A stretch of 33,353 nucleotides of DNA from Candidatus Scalindua arabica (GCA_018263435.1 JAANXD010000033.1:1-33353), one strand, 5' to 3'; counted from the first letter of the stretch, positions 23,597-32,129 are shown. The notes: a model not told the origin generated them from the letters alone. Numbers and translations: made by a program.

Positions 23597-24082
23597 AACG
23601 CAGAGGCGCAGAGATCGCAGAGCTTATTAGAGAACTTACTGTAAATTGTTGACTACCCGGAAAATTCCATCTCGTAATACTTCAACATGAAAATTGATTA
23701 TTAAACCTAAATGTTTATCACTAAGCCGTAAATATGTTAGCAGTTTTGGCTTGTCTATCGTTGATAATTCTTCTTTAGCTTTTAAATCTACAATTACCTT
23801 ATTTTCTACTAATAAGTCTAAACGAAGATCTGTACCGAGTTTGATTCCTTTATAAGGAATTGGTACACTCTGTTGTCTTTTAAAATGCAATCTCTCATAT
23901 GTAACTCATGGCAAAGCGCATCTTCATAAACAGATTCCAAAAGCCCTGGTCCTAAAATACGATGTACTTCTATTGCAGAGCCGATTATCTTTTCTGATAT
24001 TTCGTTTTCATGCATAATGAATAACGCCCTATTTGTTTTACTTAGTCTTTATAATCCTCTGTGACCTCTGCGCCTCTGCGTT
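23597..24082. mobile_element. GxxExxY cassette bounded by 26-bp inverted repeats
   Basis: Bases 23597-23622 and 24057-24082 are inverted copies with 24 of 26 positions matching. They enclose only the frameshifted GxxExxY gene, giving a 486-bp unit inserted between gspI and gspJ in the operon. Unit structure suggests a non-autonomous mobile cassette; no transposase or target duplication was recognised. Confidence 0.6.
23636..24015 (-). pseudogene. GxxExxY protein gene with a one-base frameshift
   Basis: The first frame from 24015 gives [19 protein letters not shown] and [20 protein letters not shown], the signature of the family. The match then moves to another frame at [18 protein letters not shown] and [18 protein letters not shown], ending at 23636. 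Loss of one base near 23893 (a GGA codon reduced to GA) would explain it; restored, the protein is 126 residues, normal for the family. The family is predicted to be nuclease-like, with unknown role. Confidence 0.85.
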
Positions 24083-24104
24083 AAAGTTGTTTTTGTCTTA
24101 TATG

Positions 24105-24848
24105 TCATCGTTTTGAAAACATGGTTTCGTAGATGTCTATAATGTCGTTTGTTGTAGAGAATGTTAAGGATCCTCCCGTTCCCAGAAATGGCCCTTCCAG
24201 AGTAATTGTAGAAGTTGAAGTACCCATACTTTCGATTCTATACCAGAATTTATCATTGTCCGCCCTTATGTAGTGTTTTGAAGTCAGCCACGAAGGAAAT
24301 GCTGATACATTCGATACAGTCGTACTTGCTGCAAAATCAGCCGTTCCTGTACCAAATTGAGAAGAATCAAAGTTTCTGAATATGGCTATCTGTGCCCTGA
24401 CAAGGTTGTTGTCAGTTGTTTCATTATTTACAACTGCCTGCCAGGAATATTGAGCAAAAATTGTATTCCCGGAGGAGTCTTCAAATTGATTGGCTTGATC
24501 CGGATCGGTATCAGGATATGTGTTGCTGCCGGTATTTGTACCCACAAAAGTAACTATATCATTTGCCTTAAGATATGATATTGCCGATTCAGAGAGAACG
24601 GCTGCGTTGGTATATTGGGTTACCTTCTTCATGGAGTCAACTCCGATAGGAAGCAGGGTTAACATGCTTACCAGTCCGACGGCAAGGATGAAGATAGCTA
24701 TACCTATTTCAATGAGTGTAAAGCCGGATTGTGATTTTAGATTTACGATTTTAGATTTACGATTTAAACGCAAAAGAAACAAATCCCAAATCGCAATTCG
24801 TAATTCGTAGATCTTGTTCCGATTCTTTCTGGTTAGGTTCCTAATCAC
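24105..24848 (-). CDS. gspI: GspI/PilV-like minor pseudopilin
   Basis: This 247-residue protein has the prepilin motif QSG|FTLIEIGIAIFILAVGLVSML, with Gly before the cleavage site and Glu at +5, followed by LLPIGVDSMKK as in GspI/PilV proteins. The annotated GTG at 24848 overlaps the upstream stop by eight bases but would give a 42-residue leader, partly encoded by 14-bp tandem repeats (24733-24760). A later non-ATG start is likely. Assignment to GspI rather than another minor pilin rests on motif and position. Confidence 0.75.
   Translation of the reverse strand: MIRNLTRKNRNKIYELRIAIWDLFLLRLNRKSKIVNLKSQSGFTLIEIGIAIFILAVGLVSMLTLLPIGVDSMKKVTQYTNAAVLSESAISYLKANDIVTFVGTNTGSNTYPDTDPDQANQFEDSSGNTIFAQYSWQAVVNNETTDNNLVRAQIAIFRNFDSSQFGTGTADFAASTTVSNVSAFPSWLTSKHYIRADNDKFWYRIESMGTSTSTITLEGPFLGTGGSLTFSTTNDIIDIYETMFSKR
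24733..24760. repeat. 14-bp tandem repeat inside the gspI leader
   Basis: The unit GATTTTAGATTTAC occurs twice exactly, followed by a six-base partial copy. It encodes part of the extended N-terminus of the gspI product; because 14 is not a multiple of three, a change in copy number would shift the frame. Confidence 0.8.
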
Positions 24849-25311
24849 TAAAGATTTGTCCTGTATAACTGATTATCTTGAGATTTCTTGAGTTGCCCTG
24901 TTTATCTTGAATTGTAACTGTATCCGTGCCCAGTGTGCCCTGGCTTGAGTAGTCAGCAGAGCCGTTTGGATCGAAGGACACTGTTACTGTACTCGTTCCC
25001 ATAGGCCATGTACTGGTGCCAAATTCAATAGTATCAGGAAGGAATTCATCTTTTCCTACGGTTAAACCGCTTTCGTCTATGATTGATAGTTTGTAGTTTA
25101 TTGAGTCGAACACGAGCCACCGTGTTTTCCTTGAATTAATCGCCATCGTCCTTGCGGCCAGGGCACTTGCCTGAACTATGCGTGATCCTTTATTTAATCT
25201 TTGTCCCTTGAGGAAAGGTGTAATTGCAGGTACGGCCACAACACTTACCAGGATAATAATTGCTATTACAACCAGCATCTCAACGAGTGTAAATGCACTT
25301 CTTTTTATCAT
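24841..25311 (-). CDS. gspH: GspH-like minor pseudopilin
   Basis: From the ATG at 25311 this 156-residue protein starts MIKRSA|FTLVEMLVVIAIIILVS, a short leader ideal for prepilin peptidase, with Ala at -1 and Glu at +5. A TTG at 25347 would add 12 unneeded residues. The body (GSRIVQASALAARTMAINSRKTRWLVFD) resembles GspH/FimT. Its stop overlaps the gspI start region. Confidence 0.82.
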   Translation of the reverse strand: MIKRSAFTLVEMLVVIAIIILVSVVAVPAITPFLKGQRLNKGSRIVQASALAARTMAINSRKTRWLVFDSINYKLSIIDESGLTVGKDEFLPDTIEFGTSTWPMGTSTVTVSFDPNGSADYSSQGTLGTDTVTIQDKQGNSRNLKIISYTGQIFSD

Positions 25312-25480
25312 GTGAGGAATTATATCAGTTAGAAAAATATCGTTCAAAGTGTCTAAGGTTTAAAATAAGCGAGAGGCGAAGGTTGGGGTGAGAAAACATT
25401 TTTTTAACTTTAGTCACTTTAGTTCACTTAAGGCACTTCCCGTCCGAACGGCTTGCCGGGAGGCAATGCCGCATTATGGG

Positions 25481-25927
25481 TTACCGGCTCCAGTTATTAA
25501 TATCGTCAGCATCACTGCCGGATGAGCTTGTTATTCCGTCCGCACCGGTTGAGTATAAGTCGTATGAGCCGGTATTTTGAGTTCCGGGAGTGGCATATAC
25601 AAAAGGATTTCCCCAATAGTCCACAATATCATTACCGTTTACTTCGCTGTCATTAAATTCAATATATTGTTTTGATGTTGAGCCAGATGGCGCTAGAGCA
25701 TTCTTTACATTTGTAATTCCGCTAGAAGGGTAAGACCTGCTGTCATTGTAGTATTGCTCTATAGCTATTTCCAGTCGGTTTATGAACGCCTTTGTCGCCT
25801 TTTTCTGAGTCTTTTCACGTAAACCCGGGAGGACGGTCAATATGGTTGCTGCAATTACGATAATTATGCCTGTTACGACCAATAGTTCCATTAATGTAAA
25901 ACCTCTTTTACCAGTTTGTAATGTCAT
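25481..25927 (-). CDS. gspG: GspG-like pseudopilin, second copy
   Basis: From the ATG at 25927 this 148-residue protein begins MTLQTGKRG|FTLMELLVVTGIIIVIA, with Gly at -1 and Glu at +5. The body ends with the major-pseudopilin pattern DYWGNPFVYATPG, SYDLYSTGADG and DADDINNW, including acidic residues where GspG binds calcium. The longer reading from 26050 overlaps the upstream gspG and lacks support. The preferred start lies 20 bases inside that gene, implying coupling. Confidence 0.85.
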   Translation of the reverse strand: MTLQTGKRGFTLMELLVVTGIIIVIAATILTVLPGLREKTQKKATKAFINRLEIAIEQYYNDSRSYPSSGITNVKNALAPSGSTSKQYIEFNDSEVNGNDIVDYWGNPFVYATPGTQNTGSYDLYSTGADGITSSSGSDADDINNWSR

Positions 25928-26588
25928 CACTTGTGGAGGCTCCGGAATTATCTGATTTATCAGGACCAAACGAATAAATATCGAATGATGCTGTGTTGTT
26001 AGCAGGTGAACTGCTGACGTAAGAATAATAACTGCCGAAGGGGTCTTCATACTGATATACCTTGGTTAATCCATTTACTCCTTCAATAGTGATGTTTGTG
26101 CCGGTACCGGTAAAATTTACTCCGGTAACTTCATCTAATTGTGTCCTTTTGAATTCTATATATGGGCCGTATATGTCGTTAAAGCTGGTTGCGCTGAATG
26201 TAAATTTACTGCCCAGAAAGAATATAAGACATTTTGAACCGGTATTGAGATCATCATCGCGCGGTATGCTTACACCACCGACAGAAATTACTGTATCAGA
26301 TGTTGTGTAACTATCCGGTGGGAAGACTCCAAAGTCACTCTCAAACTGTTTCAGCGCCAGTTCCAGTTGACTTATCTGTGCCGAGGTGACCCCTTTCTTA
26401 GCATTGGTTTGAATAGAAGATACGACCGGGATTGTGATTCCGGCAAGGAACATTATGATTACTATAACGACTAGCAGCTCTATGAGTGTGAAGGCGGATT
26501 TGGATTGAATATTGAAGATTGACAAATGATTATTGTCGATTGAGGCTTGACGATTTAATATTGAAGGTTGGGTGTTGGCAGGTTTCAT
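25908..26588 (-). CDS. gspG: GspG-like pseudopilin, first copy
   Basis: This 226-residue protein has KSA|FTLIELLVVIVIIMFLAGITIPVV, then ISQLELALKQFESDFGVFPPDSY as in major pseudopilins, and an end (EDPFGSYYSYVSS, SFDIYSFGPDKSD, DDITNW) matching the second copy. The ATG at 26588 gives a 32-residue leader encoded by AT-rich repeat-like DNA. It is longer than typical GspG and has a hydrophilic insert. Two GspG-like genes in a row suggest either a major and a minor form or an ancient duplication. Confidence 0.85.
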   Translation of the reverse strand: MKPANTQPSILNRQASIDNNHLSIFNIQSKSAFTLIELLVVIVIIMFLAGITIPVVSSIQTNAKKGVTSAQISQLELALKQFESDFGVFPPDSYTTSDTVISVGGVSIPRDDDLNTGSKCLIFFLGSKFTFSATSFNDIYGPYIEFKRTQLDEVTGVNFTGTGTNITIEGVNGLTKVYQYEDPFGSYYSYVSSSPANNTASFDIYSFGPDKSDNSGASTSDDITNW

Positions 26589-26655
26589 TTTATAATGATA
26601 TAAGATATTCAGAAATTCTTCAATCCCTCAATTCTTAAATTTGCAATTCCTGACA

Positions 26656-27906
26656 CTATATCCCGCCTCCCAGACTGCTCATCAGTTTTATTAGCGGCAG
26701 GAAGAGGGCTATTACGATTGTACCAACTGATATGCCCAGGAATATGATAATAAGTGGTTCCAGCATGCTTGTCATTGATTCAACAATACTGTCGATCTCA
26801 TTGTCATAATTATCAGCAACTTTCACAAGCATCTTATCAAGTTCGCCTGTCTGCTCTCCTATTTCAATCATATTTACTACCATGGGATCACATATCTTTG
26901 ATTCCCGCAGCGGGCTTGCAATACTTTCTCCTTCACGAATGTTGTCGTGTATCATATCTACGGCCCTGGTCATTGCTGCGTTCCCGGTAATGTTCTTCAC
27001 ATTATTTAAAGCCTCCAGGATAGGTACACCACTGGATATCAGTGTTGCAAGCGTCCTTGCAAATCTAGAAATAACTGACTTGTTTATCAGGCTACCAAAA
27101 ATTGGCAACTTAAATTTTAATTTATCAATTATTAATTTACATCTCTTTATTTTTTCGATTAGTTTAATAAGTACAAAAACAGCAACAGGAATTCCAAATA
27201 TAGAATACCAATGAGTAATCAGAAAGTTGCTGATAGTTATTATTGCCAGGGTTAAAAATGGAAGAGCAATACCCATTTCTTCAAACATCATTGCAAACCT
27301 GGGAATTATGAATATCATAATACAGGTTAATATTAAACTGGATGCTATGATAACCGTCGTGGGGTACATCATAGCGCTTATGATTTTCCGTTTGAGTTTC
27401 TGGGTTTTTTCTCTGTAAGTTGCCAGCCTCTCTAACACTACATCTAATGCTCCACTAATCTCTCCTGCATTTATCAGGTTTACATAGAGTTTGTCGAAGA
27501 CTTTTGGGTGCTTTGACATTGATATGGACAGGGTATCACCTCCTTTAATATCTGATATTATTTCTCCAATTGCATTCTTTAACAATCCCTTCTTCATTTG
27601 TGATTCAAGGATGGTTAAACTTTGTACTACCGGTATATCAGCATTCTGGAGTGTAGAGAGTTGTCTTGTGAAGGGGTTTATTTGTTTCTCACTTACTTTG
27701 CCTATGGTTATAGATGATAGTGAGCTTTTACGTTTTTCTGAGGTTGTATGTTTTGTTGAAGTTTTATCCCTGACCTCCTTGATCTTAGTGGGATAAAATC
27801 CCTTGCCTCGAATAGTATCAAGCGCTTCTTCAGATGATAAGGCTTCCACACTGTCCTTAACTGATGCGCCTTTACTATCAACTGCCTGGAATTTAAATAT
27901 TGGCAT
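26656..27906 (-). CDS. gspF: Type II secretion inner-membrane platform protein GspF
   Basis: This 416-residue protein anchors the ATPase and assembles the pseudopilus. It begins MPIFKFQAVDSKGASVKD, as in GspF/PilC, followed by two GspF domains: the first has FTRQLSTLQNADIPVVQSL and the second FARTLATLISSGVPILEALN. Membrane helices lie between and after them. The ATG at 27906 is preferred over a start at 27945. It ends LMSSLGGGI, typical of the family. Confidence 0.93.
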   Translation of the reverse strand: MPIFKFQAVDSKGASVKDSVEALSSEEALDTIRGKGFYPTKIKEVRDKTSTKHTTSEKRKSSLSSITIGKVSEKQINPFTRQLSTLQNADIPVVQSLTILESQMKKGLLKNAIGEIISDIKGGDTLSISMSKHPKVFDKLYVNLINAGEISGALDVVLERLATYREKTQKLKRKIISAMMYPTTVIIASSLILTCIMIFIIPRFAMMFEEMGIALPFLTLAIITISNFLITHWYSIFGIPVAVFVLIKLIEKIKRCKLIIDKLKFKLPIFGSLINKSVISRFARTLATLISSGVPILEALNNVKNITGNAAMTRAVDMIHDNIREGESIASPLRESKICDPMVVNMIEIGEQTGELDKMLVKVADNYDNEIDSIVESMTSMLEPLIIIFLGISVGTIVIALFLPLIKLMSSLGGGI

Positions 27907-27943
27907 AGCCGGGAATATTTTGAGTATTAGAAAAAATTTTAAC

Positions 27944-28093
27944 ATAGGTCAGACATCCCTGCCCGTCCCTGCCTGCGGCAGGCAGGCGGCAGGCGGGTTG
28001 TCTGGCCGTAGATTGCCTGCTTGTTTTATACTACACCGAGGCAGGATGTCGCGCCCTAGGCGGATCTGCCTCAGGCATGACCTCAGCTATTTC
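27944..28093 (+). repeat. Dispersed palindromic repeat, copy B
   Basis: About 150 bases match copies A and C; this copy has roughly 20 extra bases (near 28013-28033) between its two halves. It occupies most of the spacer between gspE (stop 28161) and gspF, within the minus-strand operon, and may affect read-through or mRNA processing. Confidence 0.85.
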
Positions 28094-28160
28094 CACCAAG
28101 ATGCTTATCTTGCAAAGATAAAGATATTCTTTTATCGAAAAACGGTTTTCGCAACAGATA

Positions 28161-29879
28161 CTAATTTACGCTTGTTTCTCTTGCTACTTCTTCTAAGGTT
28201 GTCAGCCCGTTGTAAACTGCGTTCAGTCCACTTTCTAACAATGTATTCATGCCGTTGCTTCTGGCTACTTCCTTTATCGTATCAGTAGAGGATTGTTTAA
28301 TTATGTGTGAACAAATCTCTTCGTTTAGTAACATTATTTCAAGGATTGACATTCTGCCTCTGTATCCCGAGTTGTTACAGCTTTTACAACCTTTTCCAAT
28401 ATAGAAATGTTTGTCCTGTGAATCGTGATCCTGAATATTAAGCTCTTTGATGATATCTTCACCCGGCGTATATTCTTCCCTGCATTCAGGGCATATCTTC
28501 TTTACCAATCTCTGGCTGATTACTGCTTCGAGTGATGCTGTCATCAGGTAAGGTTTGAGCCCCATATTGATTAGTCTTGTTATTGTTGATGGAGCATCAT
28601 TTGTATGTAAAGTGCTCAATACAAGGTGGCCTGTCAGTGATGCTTGTACTGCGATTTCTAATGTTTCCAGATCTCTGATCTCACCGACCAGGATTATATC
28701 AGGGTCTTGTCTTAATATGGCCCTCAAACAACTTGCAAACGTTACATCTATCTCAGGATTGACTTGAATCTGCATGATGCCGTCAATATCATATTCAACA
28801 GGATCCTCAGTTGTGATAATCTTTGAACCGGTTACATTAATATGGTTGAGACATGAGTATAATGTTGTTGTTTTCCCTGAACCCGTGGGTCCGGTAACCA
28901 GGATAATTCCGTTTGGTTTTTGCATCAGTTGTTGAATTGTTTTCAGATTGTCCGGCATCATACCCAACCTGCTCAGGTCAAGTGAAACCGAGCTCTTGTC
29001 GAGTATCCTCATGACAACGCTTTCTCCATAATTGGTAGGTAATGTTGAAATACGTATGTCGACTGAGTGTCCCATTATAGTCAGGAGGATACGGCCGTCT
29101 TGCGGCAATCTTCTTTCTGCTATATCCATTTTTGCCATGACCTTGATTCTTGAGATAATACCGTTTGCGAAAAGCGGTGGTACCGGTATTTTCTCGCGTA
29201 ATACACCGTCAATTCTGTAACGTACTCTAAATTCGTTCTCAAATGCTTCAAAATGAATGTCGCTTGCCTTGACTACGATTGCCTGCAAAAGTATCAAATT
29301 AACGAAACTTTTTACTGGTGTATCATCGGTCATCTCTTCTAGGTGTTCTATATCTATTGTTTCTCTATTATTGTCATCATCTTTAATTGAGAAACGATCC
29401 TGGAAGTTGTCCAGGATTTCCTCTACAGATTCACGTCCGCCGGGGTAGTATTTATCTATCGCATTTGCAACATCTTCTCTTTCGACCAAAACGGGCTTTG
29501 CTTCATACTTTAACAAGAATCTGAGGTCATCTATTTGTTGTATATCCAGTGGGTCCTGTTGTGCTATTGTAATCACAGGTTCCTCAAACGCTATCGGGAT
29601 GATTCTATAGAGCTGAGCTATGGAATGTGGAATCTTGTCCAGTACATCTTGTGTAAAATTTACATCTTCAATGTCGACAACTTCCATACTGAGATAATCG
29701 CTCATTACCTCCATTACAAGTTTACTTGTAGTATGCCCGATATCTACCAATACCTCTCCTAAAGGCTTGCCATTTATTTCCTGCACATCGAGAGCTTCTT
29801 TCAGCTGCTCTTCATTTACAAGGTCTCTTTCAAGTAATACCTGTCCCAGTAATTTCTTTTTCTCTTCTTTTGTTGCCAT
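28161..29879 (-). CDS. gspE: Type II secretion/pilus assembly ATPase GspE, copy 1
   Basis: This 572-residue cytoplasmic ATPase powers pseudopilus assembly. An N-terminal MshEN-type domain (LGQVLLERDLVNEEQL onwards) is followed by the ATPase domain with Walker A GPTGSGKT (330-337), Asp-box EDPVEYD, Walker B ILVGEIRD (396-403) and His box LSTLHTNDAPS (421-431). The tetracysteine zinc site is C463, C466, C498 and C501. The first MshEN repeat begins LLGQ, without the Arg of the c-di-GMP-binding consensus. All catalytic motifs are intact. Confidence 0.95.
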   Translation of the reverse strand: MATKEEKKKLLGQVLLERDLVNEEQLKEALDVQEINGKPLGEVLVDIGHTTSKLVMEVMSDYLSMEVVDIEDVNFTQDVLDKIPHSIAQLYRIIPIAFEEPVITIAQQDPLDIQQIDDLRFLLKYEAKPVLVEREDVANAIDKYYPGGRESVEEILDNFQDRFSIKDDDNNRETIDIEHLEEMTDDTPVKSFVNLILLQAIVVKASDIHFEAFENEFRVRYRIDGVLREKIPVPPLFANGIISRIKVMAKMDIAERRLPQDGRILLTIMGHSVDIRISTLPTNYGESVVMRILDKSSVSLDLSRLGMMPDNLKTIQQLMQKPNGIILVTGPTGSGKTTTLYSCLNHINVTGSKIITTEDPVEYDIDGIMQIQVNPEIDVTFASCLRAILRQDPDIILVGEIRDLETLEIAVQASLTGHLVLSTLHTNDAPSTITRLINMGLKPYLMTASLEAVISQRLVKKICPECREEYTPGEDIIKELNIQDHDSQDKHFYIGKGCKSCNNSGYRGRMSILEIMLLNEEICSHIIKQSSTDTIKEVARSNGMNTLLESGLNAVYNGLTTLEEVARETSVN

Positions 29880-29915
29880 ATTAATTTATGTATAGCCTTT
29901 CAAAGGAAAATTATT

Positions 29916-30037
29916 ATAGGTCAGGCATCCCTGCCAGTCCCTGCCTGCGGCAGGCGGGCTGCCTGACCGCAAGTTACACCGAGGCAGGATGCCGCGCCCT
30001 AGGCGGATCTGCCTCAGGCATGACCTCGGCTATTTCC
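29916..30037 (+). repeat. Dispersed palindromic repeat, copy C
   Basis: About 122 bases match copies A and B in the same orientation, with a shorter central palindrome. The edges AGGTCAGGCATC and CAGGCATGACCT are themselves near-inverted copies. Confidence 0.85.
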
Positions 30038-30072
30038 AGCGAGTCCATTATTTTCTATCAAAGTTGTCACAA

Positions 30073-30257
30073 AGTAGGGGTGTATGGTAATCCCCGGACA
30101 AACTGTACCGAGGACTTTACGCCCTTACATTTCATGCCGATTCAATTTTGCAGATTGAACCGAAACGTTTAGATTCCCACCAGGGGCGGATCTTGAAGCT
30201 GCCCACAGGGTCGTCCTAAGGCGACAGGCTACAAGTCTGAACCAGCAGTAGTAGGGG
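30073..30257 (+). ncRNA. Possible orphan HEARO/IscB omega-like RNA
   Basis: The stretch can fold into several hairpins: GGGG/CCCC (30077-30080, 30092-30095), TTCAAT/ATTGAA (30141-30146, 30154-30159), GGGC/GCCC (30184-30187, 30201-30204), and GTCG-TCC/GG-CGAC (30210-30225). A long-range helix joins GACTT (30113-30117) with AAGTC (30233-30237). The 3' part (CAGGGTC, the GTCG hairpin, ACAGGCTACAAG, AGCAGTAGTAGGGG) resembles my recollection of omega RNAs of IscB elements. AGTAGGGGT occurs at both ends. No iscB gene is present. Family assignment is tentative; a structured RNA is more certain than its name. Confidence 0.42.
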
Positions 30258-30280
30258 TTTAAAACCTTAAACCCCTACTA
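30249..30280 (-). terminator. Perfect 14-bp hairpin after the second gspE (terminator-like, no T-run)
   Basis: Bases 30249-30262 pair perfectly with 30267-30280, with a four-base loop, starting four bases after the gspE stop on the minus strand. No T-run follows in either direction, so it may be a processing or stability element rather than a true terminator. Confidence 0.45.
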
Positions 30281-30283
30281 ACT

Positions 30284-31987
30284 TCAATCTGAATCTAACG
30301 CAGAGACTCTCATTACTTCTTCCAGTGTCGTGATTTGTGCACGTGCCAGTCTTAATCCATCTTCGGCTAATGTAGACATTCCATTAGAATGTGCAATCTT
30401 CCTTAATTCATGAGTCCCCTTACTTTTAAATATTGCTTCTCTGATTTCTGAATTTATGCACATGAGTTCAAAGATTGGTTTTCTACCGCGATAGCCTGTT
30501 CTGTTACAATGTTCACATCCTGTACCATGGAAAAACTCAGTATCTTCAAGATCATTATTATTTATATTAAGCGCTGCCAGGACGTCTTTTTCTATTTTGT
30601 GTGGTACCTTACACTTTGGGCATATAACTCTAACCAGACGTTGGGCCAGGACTGCCTGGATTGATGATGATATAAGAAAAGGTTTTATCCCCATATCGGC
30701 AAGTCTTGTTATGGCAGAGGGCGCATCGTTTGTGTGAAGTGTACTAAGGACTAAGTGTCCGGTTAATGCCGATGTAACTGCTATTTCTGCTGTCTCGGCG
30801 TCTCGGATTTCACCTATGACAATTATATTAGGGTCCTGTCGAAGTACAGAACGGAGTATACTGGGAAATGACAGTCCAATCGTCTCATTTACCTGACATT
30901 GGTTGATCCCTGAAAGGTTGTATTCTATCGGGTCTTCTACGGTAATTATCTTTTTTTCTGAACGATCTACTTTATTTAGAGAAGCATAAAGAGTTGTGGA
31001 TTTACCACTGCCGGTAGGGCCGGTAATCAGGAAGATACCGTTTGGTTTCTTTAATATACCCTTGAAGTTGTCATAATCATAATCAGAAAATCCCATGTTC
31101 TTCAGTTGGACAAGTACTGTAGACTTTTCCAGTATTCTCATTACAATACTTTCACCACAGGTAGTTGGTATTGTGCTGACCCTGATATCTATTGGTTTAT
31201 CACCAACTTCTGAGCTTATACGGCCATCCTGAGGTTTTCTTTTCTCGGTAATATCAATATGTGAGAGTATCTTTATTCTGGAAATCAAGGCTTCATGTAT
31301 GCGGTTTTTAATTGAATGCACCTCCTGGCATACACCATCAATCCTGTATCGTATACGAGTTTTGCTTGGCAATGGTTCAATGTGGATATCACTGGCTCTG
31401 GTCTTAACGGCTTCGTCAATTATATATGTCACAAGTTTAACAATCGGCGCTTCCACTTCTTCCTCAGTACCAATTGTATAGTCAAATGCTTTATCAGTAC
31501 CATCAAGTATTGACTTAAATCCTTCCAGGTAGCCATCAAAAGAGACGGCCCTTTCTTTGTCATAATATTTCTTAAAAGCGTCTTCAATGTTATTCTTCGT
31601 TGCCAGTACACATTCTACATTAATGTTGAGAGTGAAACGCAGGTCTTCCAGTGTGCTGATATCAAGCGGATCACTCATGGCAATAATGATTAATCCATCT
31701 TGCCTGGCGACAGGTATAATATTATGCTTCTTCGCGATGTTTTTCGGGATTGTGTTTATGGTATCTTCCGGGATGGGAGTAGCCATGGGATTAACGACTT
31801 GAAAGCCAAATTGTTCAGCCAGGCTGCGTGTTATCTCCTCGGCGTCTGCAAAGCCCATCTCTGTTAACGCTTCACCCAATCGGATTGATAGCTTCTTCTG
31901 GTATTTTAGGGCCTTGTCTAACTGTTCTTCAGAGATGATCTCTTTTGATTTAAGCATTTGTCCCAGAGACGTTTGTGTAGTTTTCAT
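30284..31987 (-). CDS. gspE: Type II secretion/pilus assembly ATPase GspE, copy 2
   Basis: This 567-residue ATPase parallels copy 1: N-terminal tandem MshEN repeats (LGQMLKSKEIISEEQL and RLGEALTEMGFADAEEI), Walker A GPTGSGKS (323-330), EDPIEYN, Walker B VIGEIRDAE (389-397), His box LSTLHTNDAPS and zinc cysteines C457, C460, C491 and C494. The second MshEN repeat begins RLG, keeping the Arg of the c-di-GMP-binding consensus that copy 1 lacks. It is transcribed ahead of copy 1. The two are clearly paralogues but diverged, so they may form a mixed hexamer or serve different assembly states. Confidence 0.95.
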   Translation of the reverse strand: MKTTQTSLGQMLKSKEIISEEQLDKALKYQKKLSIRLGEALTEMGFADAEEITRSLAEQFGFQVVNPMATPIPEDTINTIPKNIAKKHNIIPVARQDGLIIIAMSDPLDISTLEDLRFTLNINVECVLATKNNIEDAFKKYYDKERAVSFDGYLEGFKSILDGTDKAFDYTIGTEEEVEAPIVKLVTYIIDEAVKTRASDIHIEPLPSKTRIRYRIDGVCQEVHSIKNRIHEALISRIKILSHIDITEKRKPQDGRISSEVGDKPIDIRVSTIPTTCGESIVMRILEKSTVLVQLKNMGFSDYDYDNFKGILKKPNGIFLITGPTGSGKSTTLYASLNKVDRSEKKIITVEDPIEYNLSGINQCQVNETIGLSFPSILRSVLRQDPNIIVIGEIRDAETAEIAVTSALTGHLVLSTLHTNDAPSAITRLADMGIKPFLISSSIQAVLAQRLVRVICPKCKVPHKIEKDVLAALNINNNDLEDTEFFHGTGCEHCNRTGYRGRKPIFELMCINSEIREAIFKSKGTHELRKIAHSNGMSTLAEDGLRLARAQITTLEEVMRVSALDSD

Positions 31988-32089
31988 ATTATTGAGATTG
32001 TTGACTTGATGAACCCCGCCTGAATTGTTTGTAATTCCGGCCCTGGATTATTAGTTTTGCTTTGAAAGGATTACGGTTGAAAGATTGTT

Positions 32090-32129
32090 CACCCGCCAGG
32101 CTTTGTCCGATTAAGTTGTCTGGATGGTG
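32090..32129. repeat. Imperfect hairpin upstream of the second gspE
   Basis: CACC-CG-CCAG (32090-32099) pairs with CTGG-AT-GGTG (32120-32129), leaving a 2x2 internal loop. It lies in the 200-base spacer between the Tat-signal gene and gspE. No known riboswitch was recognised. Confidence 0.35.

Larger units (their letters stand above)
29880..30283. other. Spacer between the two gspE genes
   Basis: This 404-base stretch holds no gene. It contains dispersed repeat copy C, a possible structured RNA (30073-30257, plus strand) and a 14-bp perfect hairpin (30249-30280) just after the stop of the second gspE. Confidence 0.6.

Noticed and set aside
27803-28288. Plus-strand frame across repeat copy B
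   Set aside because: Most of it is the dispersed repeat plus antisense gspE and gspF; no protein family was recognised.
30073-30280. tRNA, 6S RNA or known riboswitch in the gspE spacer
   Set aside because: No T-loop or acceptor stem pattern was found and no riboswitch core was recognised; a HEARO-like RNA is the closest match.
32090-32129. c-di-GMP riboswitch upstream of gspE
   Set aside because: A hairpin is present, but the conserved GEMM core elements could not be found.
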